Assembly (NCBI GenBank): GCA_026874595.1
Contig: CM049321.1
Location: forward strand, 15,945,979-16,009,978
From: Sipunculus nudus
Lineage: Eukaryota > Annelida > Sipuncula > Golfingiida > Sipunculidae
Length of the DNA stretch: 64,000 nucleotides
Reading direction: 5' to 3'
Positions 54,500-64,000 of the stretch are shown here, piece by piece (position 1 is the first letter of the stretch; each line of letters begins with the position of its first letter). The notes beneath the pieces are model-generated. The model had not been told where the DNA came from and searched no databases. It worked only from the letters and a program-made list of their open reading frames with translations. A program made the translations under genes and the position numbers.

Positions 54500-57400
54500 T
54501 TTTGAGACGTGATATTTACAGGATCAATTACCATTGTAAGATGTGATTTTTACAGGATTAATTATTATTGTGAGATGTAAATTTAACAGGATTAATTATC
54601 ATTGTAAGATGTGACTTTTACAGGATTAATTATCATTGTGAGATGTGGTTTTTACAGGATTCATTATCATTGTGGGAGTGATATTTACAGGACTATTTAC
54701 CATTGTAAGATGTGATTTTTACAGGATTCGTTACCATTGTAAGATGTGATTTTTACAGGATTAATTACCATTGTAAGGTGTGATTTTTACAGGATTCATT
54801 ACCATTGTGAGATGTGATTTTTACAGGACTAATTACCATTGTGGGAGTGATATTTACAGGACTAATTACCATTGTAAGATGTGATTTTTACAGGATAAAT
54901 TACCATTGTGAGATGTGATTTTTACAGGATTCGTTACCATTGTAAGATGTGATTTTTACAGGATTCATTTCCATTGTGAGATGTGATTTTTACAGGATTC
55001 ATTACCATTGTGAGATGTGATTTTTACAGGATTCATTACCATTGTGAGATGTGATTTTTACAGGATTCATTTCCATTGTGAGATGTGATTTTTACAGGAT
55101 TCATTACCATTGTGAGATGTGATTTATACAGGATTCATTACCATTGTGAGATGTGATTTTTACAGGATTCATTACCATTGTGAGATGTGATTTATACAGG
55201 ATTCATTACCATTGTGAGATGTGATTTATACAGGATTCATTACCATTGTGAGATGTGATTTTTACAGGATTCATTACCATTGTGAGATGTGATTTTTACA
55301 GGATTCATTTCCATTGTGAGATGTGATTTTTACAGGATTCATTACCATTGTGAGATGTGATTTATACAGGATTCATTACCATTGTGAGATGTGATTTTTA
55401 CAGGATTCATTTCCATTGTGAGATGTGATTTTTACAGGATTCATTACCATTGTGAGATGTGATTTATACAGGATTCATTACCATTGTGAGATGTGATTTT
55501 TACAGGATTCATTACCATTGTGAGATGTGATTTTTTTACAGGATTCATTACCATTGTGAGATGTGATTTTTACAGGATTCATTACCATTGTGAGATGTGA
55601 TTTTTTTACAGGATTCATTACCATTGTGAGATGTGATTTTTACAGGATTCATTACCATTGTGAGATGTGATTTTTACAGGATTCATTACCATTGTGAGAT
55701 GTGATTTATACAGGATTCATTACCATTGTGAGATGTGATTTATACAGGATTCATTACCATTGTGAGATGTGATTTATACAGGACTCATTACCATTGTGAG
55801 ATGTGATTTATACAGGATTCATTACCATTGTGAGATGTGATTTTTACAGGATTAATTATTATTGTGAGATGTGATTTTTACAGGATTCATTACCATTGTG
55901 AGATGTGATTTATACAGGATTCATTACCATTGTGAGATGTGATTTTTACAGGATTCATTACCATTGTGAGATGTGATTTTTACAGGATTCATTACCATTG
56001 TGAGATGTGATTTATACAGGATTCATTACGATTGTGAGATGTGATTTATACAGGATTCATTACCATTGTGAGATGTGATTTTTTTACAGGATTCATTACC
56101 ATTGTGAGATGTGATTTTTACAGGATTCATTACCATTGTGAGATGTGATTTATACAGGATTCATTACCATTGTGAGATGTGATTTATACAGGATTCATTA
56201 CCATTGTGAGATGTGATTTTTACAGGATTAATTATTATTGTGAGATGTGATTTTACTGGATTCAATATCATTGTAAGATGTGATTTTTACAGGATTAATT
56301 ACCATTGTAAGGTGTGATTTTTACAGAATTCGTTACCATTGTAAGATGTGATTTTTACAGGATTAATTACCATTGTAAGGTGTGATTTTTACAGGATTCA
56401 TTACCATTGTGAGATGTGATTTATACAGGATTCATTACCATTGTGAGATGTGATTTATACAGGATTCATTACCATTGTGAGATGTGATTTATACAGGATT
56501 CATTACCATTGTGAGATGTGATTTATACAGGATTCATTACCATTGTGAGATGTGATTTATACAGGATTCATTACCATTGTGAGATGTGATTTTTACAGGA
56601 TTCATTTCCATTGTGAGATGTGATTTTTACAGGATTCATTACCATTGTGAGATGTGATTTATACAGGATTCATTACCATTGTGAGATGTGATTTTTACAG
56701 GATTCATTACCATTGTGAGATGTGATTTTTACAGGATTCATTACCGTTGTGAGATGTGATTTATACAGGATTCATTACCATTGTGAGATGTGATTTTTAC
56801 AGGATTCATTACCATTGTAAGATGTGATTTTTACAGGATTAATTACCATTGTGAGATGTGATTTTTACAGGACTAATTACCATTGTGGGAGTGATATTTA
56901 CAGGACTAATTACCATTGTAAGATGTGATTTTTACAGGATAAATTACCATTGTGAGATGTGATTTATACAGGACTAATTACCATTGTGGGAGTGATATTT
57001 ACAGGACTAATTACCATTGTAAGATGTGATTTTTACAGGATAAATTACCATTGTGAGATGTGATTTTTACAGGATTCGTTACCATTGTAAGATGTGATTT
57101 TTACAGGATTCATTACCATTGTGAGATGTGATTTATACAGGATTCATTACCATTGTGAGATGTGATTTTTACAGGATTCATTACCATTGTGAGATGTGAT
57201 TTATACAGGATTCATTACCATTGTGAGATGTGATTTATACAGGATTCATTACCATTGTGAGATGTGATTTTTACAGGATTCATTACCATTGTGAGATGTG
57301 ATTTTTACAGGATTCATTACCATTGTGAGATGTGATTTATACAGGATTCATTACCATTGTGAGATGTGATTTTTACAGGATTCATTACCATTGTGAGATG

Positions 57401-60400
57401 TGATTTTTTTACAGGATTCATTACCATTGTGAGATGTGATTTTTACAGGATTCATTACCATTGTGAGATGTGATTTTTACAGGATTCATTACCATTGTGA
57501 GATGTGATTTATACAGGATTCATTACCATTGTGAGATGTGATTTATCCAGGATTCATTACCATTGTGAGATGTGATTTTTACAGGATTAATTATTATTGT
57601 GAGATGTGATTTTTACAGGATTCATTACCATTGTGAGATGTGATTTATACAGGATTCATTACCATTGTGAGATGTGATTTTTACAGGATTCATTACCATT
57701 GTGAGATGTGATTTTTACAGGATTCATTACCATTGTGAGATGTGATTTATACAGGATTCATAACCATTGTGAGATGTGATTTTTACAGGATTCATTACCA
57801 TTGTGAGATGTGATTTTTTTACAGAATTCATTACCATTGTGAGATGTGATTTTTACAGGATTCATTACCATTGTGAGATGTGATTTATACAGGATTCATT
57901 ACCATTGTGAGATGTGATTTATACAGGATTCATTACCATTGTGAGATGTGATTTTTACAGGATTAATTATTATTGTGAGATGTGATTTTACTGGATTAAT
58001 TATCATTGTAAGATGTGATTTTTACAGGATTAATTACCATTGTAAGGTGTGATTTTTACAGGATTCATTACCATTGTGAGATGTGATTTTTACAGGACTA
58101 ATTACCATTGTGGGAGTGATATTTACAGGACTAATTACCATTGTAAGATGTGATTTTTATAGGATTAATTACCATTGTGAGATGTGATTTTTACAGGATT
58201 CGTTACCATTGTGAGATGTGATTTTTACAGGATTAATTACCATTGTGAGATGTGATTTTTACAGGATTCGTTACCATTGTAAGATGTGATTTTTACAGGA
58301 TTAATTACCATTGTAAGGTGTGATTTTTACAGGATTCATTACCATTGTGAGATGTGATTTTTACAGGACTAATTACCATTGTGGGAGTGATATTTACAGG
58401 ACTAATTACCATTGTAAGATGTGATTTTTACAGGATAAATTACCATTGTGAGATGTGATTTTTACAGGATTCGTTACCATTGTAAGATGTGATTTTTACA
58501 GGATTCATTTCCATTGTGAGATGTGATTTTTACAGGATTCATTACCATTGTGAGATGTGATTTTTACAGGATTCATTACCATTGTGAGATGTGATTTTTA
58601 CAGGATTCATTTCCATTGTGAGATGTGATTTTTACAGGATTCATTACCATTGTGAGATGTGATTTATACAGGATTCATTACCATTGTGAGATGTGATTTT
58701 TACAGGATTCATTACCATTGTGAGATGTGATTTTTACAGGATTCATTACCATTGTGAGATGTGATTTTTACAGGATTCATTACCATTGTGAGATGTGATT
58801 TATACAGGATTCATTACCATTGTGAGCTGTGATTTATACAGGATTCATTACCATTGTGAGATGTGATTTTTTTACAGGATTCATTACCATTGTGAGATGT
58901 GATTTTTACAGGATTCATTACCATTGTGAGATGTGATTTATACAGGATTCATTACCATTGTGAGATGTGATTTTTACAGGATTCATTACCATTGTGAGAT
59001 GTGATTTTTACAGGATTCATTACCATTGTGAGATGTGATTTTTACAGGATTCATTACCATTGTGAGATGTGATTTTTACAGGATTCATTACCATTGTGAG
59101 ATGTGATTTTTTTACAGGATTCATTACCATTGTGAGATGTGATTTTTACAGGATTCATTACCATTGTGAGATGTGATTTTTACAGGATTCATTACCATTG
59201 TGAGATGTGATTTATACAGGATTCTTTATTATTGTGAGATGTGATTTTACTGGATTAATTATCATTGTAAGATGTGATTTTTACAGGATTAATTACCATT
59301 GTAAGGTGTGATTTTTACAGGATTCATTACCATTGTGAGATGTGATTTTTACAGGACTAATTACCATTGTGGGAGTGATATTTACAGGACTAATTACCAT
59401 TGTAAGATGTGATTTTTACAGGATTAATTACCATTGTGAGATGTGATTTTTACAGGATTCGTTACCATTGTGAGATGTGATTTTTACAGGATTAATTACC
59501 ATTGTGAGATGTGATTTTTACAGGATTCGTTACCATTGTAAGATGTGATTTTTACAGGATTAATTACCATTGTAAGGTGTGATTTTTACAGGATTCATTA
59601 CCATTGTGAGATGTGATTTTTACAGGACTAATTACCATTGTGGGAGTGATATTTACAGGACTAATTACCATTGTAAGATGTGATTGTTACAGGATAAATT
59701 ACCATTGTGAGATGTGATTTTTACAGGATTCGTTACCATTGTAAGATGTGATTTTTACAGGATTCATTTCCATTGTGAGATGTGATTTTTACAGGACTAA
59801 TTACCATTGTAAGATGTGATTTTTACAGGATTCATTACCATTGTGAGATGTGATTTTTACAGGATTCATTTCCATTGTGAGATGTGATTTTCACAGGATT
59901 CATTACCATTGTGAGATGTGATTTATACAGGATTCATTACCATTGTGAGATGTGATTTTTACAGGATTCATTACCATTGTGAGATGTGATTTTTACAGGA
60001 TTCATTACCATTGTGAGATGTGATTTTTACAGGATTCATTACCATTGTGAGATGTGATTTATACAGGATTCATTACCATTGTGAGCTGTGATTTATACAG
60101 GATTCATTACCATTGTGAGATGTGATTTTTTTACAGGATTCATTACCATTGTGAGATGTGATTTTTACAGGATTCATTACCATTGTGAGATGTGATTTAT
60201 ACAGGATTCATTACCATTGTGAGATGTGATTTTTACAGGATTCATTACCATTGTGAGATGTGATTTTTACAGGATTCATTACCATTGTGAGATGTGATTT
60301 TTACAGGATTCATTACCATTGTGAGATGTGATTTTTACAGGATTCATTACCATTGTGAGATGTGATTTATACAGGATTCATTACCATTGTGAGATGTGAT

Positions 60401-60670
60401 TTTTACAGGATTCATTACCATTGTGAGATGTGATTTTTACAGGATTCATTACCATTGTGAGATGTGATTTATACAGGATTCATTACCATTGTGAGATGTG
60501 ATTTATACATTACCATTGTGAGATGTGATTTTTTTACAGGATTCATTACCATTGTGAGATGTGATTTTTACAGGATTCATTACCATTGTGAGATGTGATT
60601 TATACAGGATTCATTACCATTGTGAGATGTGATTTTTACAGGATTCGTTACCATTGTGAGATGTGATTTT
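54500..60670 (+). repeat. Large 34-bp satellite array with higher-order structure
   Basis: About 180 head-to-tail copies of a 34-bp monomer, GTGATTTTTACAGG followed by ATTCATTACCATTGTGAGAT. Main variants are TTTATACAGG for TTTTTACAGG, 36-bp units with two extra T, ATTAATTATTATTG units, GTAAGAT/GTAAGGT units, and a 33-bp unit with GTGGGAGTGATATTTACAGG that occurs eight times (near 54671, 54841, 56886, 56987, 58111, 58380, 59369 and 59640). Variants are not random: blocks recur with periods of 1259 and 3540 bp. There are no spacers, so it is not a CRISPR array. All six frames are closed by stops. It could be a local satellite or a minor heterochromatin repeat. Confidence 0.97.
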
Positions 60671-60990
60671 CACGAATAATAACTTTTGTGAGATGTCTTG
60701 TTGACATGATGCTCTAAAACTGTGCGATGTGAATTTTATACGATTCGACTTTATCAGATACTATCCTATTACAGAATTCTTTACCATTGTAAGGCCTGAT
60801 TTTACAGGATTAATAACTATTGTGAGACGTGATTTTTACATGATGCTTTACAACTGTGAGATGTGAATGTTATAGGATTAGTCACCATTGATGTTATCCG
60901 AACATGATGAAATCTTTACCATTGTTTGGTGTTTTTTACGGGATTATTTACTATTGTGAGATCAGTTTTTTACCAGATTTTTTATCTTGT
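60671..60990 (+). repeat. Decayed right edge of the satellite
   Basis: Units become unrecognisable step by step: TTTGTGAGATGTC, AACTGTGCGATGTGAATTTT, ATTCTTTACCATTGTAAGG (about 60776-60794), TAACTATTGTGAGACGTG, then ATCTTTACCATTGTTTGG and TTTACTATTGTGAGATC near 60910-60965. This is the expected edge of an array homogenised in its middle. Confidence 0.85.
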
Positions 60991-63384
60991 GAGATAGATT
61001 AGACCGTCCTCGATTTTCGAGTGGAATGAATGATGTAATTATTGGATACCTCTTTCCTCTGGCAGACAGAGCTAAAGTGAATCAACCGTCGGGTTGGTGA
61101 ACTCTAACAAGCGAATGTATTTCCTGTGCTTACGTACTGCATATGAACGATTGGTAACCATCTTGTAAATATATTGTGTAATAGATTACATCTGAATGTC
61201 GGCGAAGGCACATATCCATTTATGGGTATTTTATAGTCATAGATGTTTTGTTGAATTTACAAATGTAGAAACGTCCCTTACTCGTGTCTTTAATTGTATA
61301 TGTTCCATGGTCCCTTTGCAGATTAGGTAATAATATACCCTTTTCAATCCGTCTCTCTTTTCAATAGTTTAATTTGACAATCTAATTAATGGAAGACAAA
61401 GACAGAGAGTTTTACACATTGATACATTATTCTGTGATTTATATGAATGAAACTGTTTGGAAGGTTTGAATGATAGCAGGAGGTGATTAAGGGTGGCTAT
61501 GATTTATCTAAGCGTATCAGTTTAACAAATTACATATGTATATGCCAATAATAAAGGTTCAGGCGGTGACGGAGATTGGATTAATGAGTAAGGCGTTTTC
61601 TTATAAATGACAAAGAGGGAGTAACAAGACAGTGTTGATTAAGGACCGCACACTAGTCCTTTGAAGATGTGAGAAGATACTTTAATGATTGAGAATAAGT
61701 GAGATTTAAAAAAAAAATCTTTCAACAGAGCGTCGTCACAAAATGCGGGACAAGGCTAATTTACAAAATTTTAAATTGCGTTGTAAAAACAAACATTCGG
61801 TCGATACGCATTAAGGATCATATTCAGATATGCAAATGTGATATCCGTTGGAAAGTTGAGTTCGGTTGACTTTGGTATGACAAAACTAGTGCATGCCTAC
61901 CCCTGTGTTACAAATGTATTAAACTGGGGAGAAATAGTATATTTTAATAAAGAAAACTTATTCCAGTTGGGAAGTAAACACTGAGTGTAATAAATAGATT
62001 GTATTGTGAAAGGATCAAAAATGATTGAAATGATCAATATAACATCATGAAACAAAATGTATATAATATTATAAGATTTTATTTAATATAATGATGATAT
62101 ATCATTATATAATGCAATAAAATACAATATAATATACATGATTATCACTAAAATCTGCATTACACGAAAAGCAAACCTCCGCGATGCCGTGTTTGTATTC
62201 AATTAATCAGCCAATATTCCCAGGTTCTTCGTGAATCAGTTATTGGACATTCTGAATATATGTCCTAATATTTGTAAATATTCATTGATGACGTCCCTAA
62301 ATCCGGATCATATGAAGGATCCACACCAAAATCTTATTGATTCCTTATTGGCCCATTCCTGAACTGCCGGGAAATTTTCAAATTATGCCATTCGTGATTG
62401 CGCGAGTAATATGTTGTGTACAAACACGAATAGGGATGAACGCATACCCTAGCCCATGTCGGAGGCAATAAATAATAAGATATAGTACATCAACTATTAT
62501 ACAAACTATCATATATACTATATATACTATAAACTATCATATAACAAAATGTAACAGTGATATTGACGTCAGTGACTGGAAAGTAGATCTGTATTATCCG
62601 TATTATAATATTTGAATCAAATTAACCATAAAGAGCGCACCCACTATGGCCAGCCAAGTCATGTGCTCGAATGCAACTAATCCCTTGAGAATATAGGCTG
62701 GTCGAAAAACATAACTTATGGCAGCCTAATTAAAGAAAAATGTACTTCCAAGTAAATACGTTGGATCATACATTTTTGTGATCACAGCCACGAGGAGATG
62801 CATAATATCAATCCTCTTTTACAAATCGGTTGAGTTCCGGTATTGAAAATATTCCCCAATTCTAGGACATTGTTGCTTAATGTACTCTAAACGCAGATTA
62901 CCTGGATTCACTCCCCATTAGCAGACACAATTTTCTATTCTTGGTCCTTTATTTTTTTCTGGCTTAATTAACTGACACAACAGGCAGATTCAATAAGACA
63001 AGCGTCTTTTCGCGGACGACACAACTCTTTCTCCCAATGGTAGCCTGATGTAAATCTCTGATCTAAATACCTCAGAGCCGCGAGTTCCAAGAAATGACAT
63101 CAGGTTTAAAACCGAAAAAAAACCCAGTTGTTCCAAAAATCCAGTTCCCATCAATTAGACCGAGGACATTACCGATTCAGGGTTAATCCTGTCATACAAA
63201 TGAGATGGCCACAGCATGATGAAATTTTTTTTCACCAAAGGTCTGCTTGAATAATCTGAGTCCTACCAAAATGAGATTCGGGCTAGGTCCCAAAAATAGT
63301 TACTCTGCTTTAAATGTTGCCGATACCCCTCCCTTGGTCGCCAAACGCCCAAATCCGCGCCCTTGTCGTACGCTGTTTTTTCCC
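60991..63384. other. Unique AT-rich DNA
   Basis: About 2.4 kb with no gene or repeat family. Small hairpin CTCGA/TCGAG at about 61008-61020. Blocks about 61560-61660, 62160-62420 and 62880-63110 are less AT-rich and contain TTAATTA, CAATTAATC and TGACGTC-type motifs. They might be regulatory, on weak grounds. Confidence 0.4.
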
Positions 63385-63385
63385 C

Positions 63386-63490
63386 GTTTTCTCGAAACCG
63401 CTGATGGGGGCTGTCATTTTGTGTACTCACTATAGACTGCATGTCACAGGTCGCATGTCGGAGTTATGGGTATACCGTCAGTAGGGATGG
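63386..63490 (-). repeat. Second copy of the start region at 23.4 kb
   Basis: On the minus strand it aligns with 23435-23545 over about 100 bases: ACATGCGACCTGTGACATGC (complement near 63437-63456), AGTGAGTACACAAA, an ATG (complement of 63415-63417), then CCCCCATCAGCGGTTTCGAG. The similarity ends at GAGAAA, about 12 codons into the frame. After that the frame here reads on for about 25 codons to a stop, without resemblance to the first copy. Confidence 0.55.
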
Positions 63491-64000
63491 GTACCGCCTG
63501 CAATTATCGTATTGTAATATATTGTGATATGTGGAAGTGTACTAAAACACGAATTGCGCAGTTGCCACTGTATCAATCTGCGATAAATAGTATGTTTTCT
63601 CGTCGATATATAATCTTTTTCAATTTTTGTTTGAAAATATTTTGGTACCAATAAGTCAGAAATTGAAATTTAGTTTACCAAACAAAAAACCAAAATTATG
63701 TCATTTGATCTGCCACAACTACTTGAACATTTCCTACTTAAGATCCAAAGGTTTGTCTATCGACAAAGTAGCACCTTTCAGTTGCAGCCTTTCACTAGTC
63801 TAAACTCATAAAGATGTCTAAATGTGTAAATTTGAAATAGAAAATTAATTATAACTACAATAAATCTGTTTGAGTTTAGTTGACAAATATCGAAAAAAAA
63901 TGTTTAGGTATTCGACAGCTCTACAGAAAGGGAAGTTGAAGATCTGAAACAAATATTATAAAGCTGCGCGAGATCTGTAGAAACGAACAGAAGTTAAGTT
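63491..64000. other. Unique AT-rich stretch
   Basis: No feature recognised. The 62-codon frames at 63247-63435 and 63466-63654 are unsupported. Confidence 0.4.

Noticed and set aside
54500-60670. CRISPR array
   Set aside because: The repeat units abut with no unique spacers, unit variants are block-duplicated, and the context is animal DNA. It is a tandem satellite.

Overview
The window looks like intergenic or deep intronic DNA from an animal, most likely a marine lophotrochozoan and probably a mollusc. It is AT-rich, nearly every frame is closed by stops, there are no prokaryote-style operons, and it is crowded with tRNA-derived SINEs, decayed non-LTR retrotransposons, short inverted-repeat elements, microsatellites and one large satellite. 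The mollusc assignment is an inference from the style of the repeats, not from a marker gene. None of the longer open frames (up to 159 codons) behaves like a complete gene.

Only one stretch looks like genuine host coding sequence: a 64-codon putative first exon on the minus strand at 47345-47536. It has a good start context, three N-glycosylation sequons and a consensus splice donor in phase 0. I could not find its next exon, so that would lie within a long intron's reach to the left or outside the window. A second candidate is the short open frame at 23229-23471 (minus), whose start region is duplicated near 63.4 kb.

Layout. 0-5 kb: two SINEs, two copies of a family with clustered TTCAGATTACCCC motifs (215-606, 3734-4163) and one copy of a hairpin-core element. 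5.6-5.8 kb: a run of strong hairpins. 7.3-8.3 kb: a dead CR1/L2-like reverse transcriptase. 10-23 kb: two full-length hairpin-core elements (10029-10540, 21592-22099), a tRNA-Glu-derived SINE, a third TTCAGATTACCCC element and a solo LTR (18146-18954) that split a minisatellite with a 4-bp target duplication. 24-31 kb: mostly unique DNA with several homeodomain-site-rich, possibly regulatory blocks. 31-43 kb: SINEs, a C-rich minisatellite, a local duplication and three LINE remnants. 43.7-46.8 kb: a pair of Harbinger-like MITEs. 47.3 kb: the coding exon. 54.5-60.7 kb: an approximately 6.2-kb satellite of a 34-bp monomer with higher-order structure. 61-64 kb: unique AT-rich DNA.

The elements do not form a pathway. 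Their order records nested insertion, local duplication and satellite amplification in a gene-poor region. The most notable item is the satellite: long stretches inside it are identical at offsets of 1259 and 3540 bp, its edges decay gradually, and its monomer may derive from an inverted-repeat element family that also sits 0.7 kb upstream.
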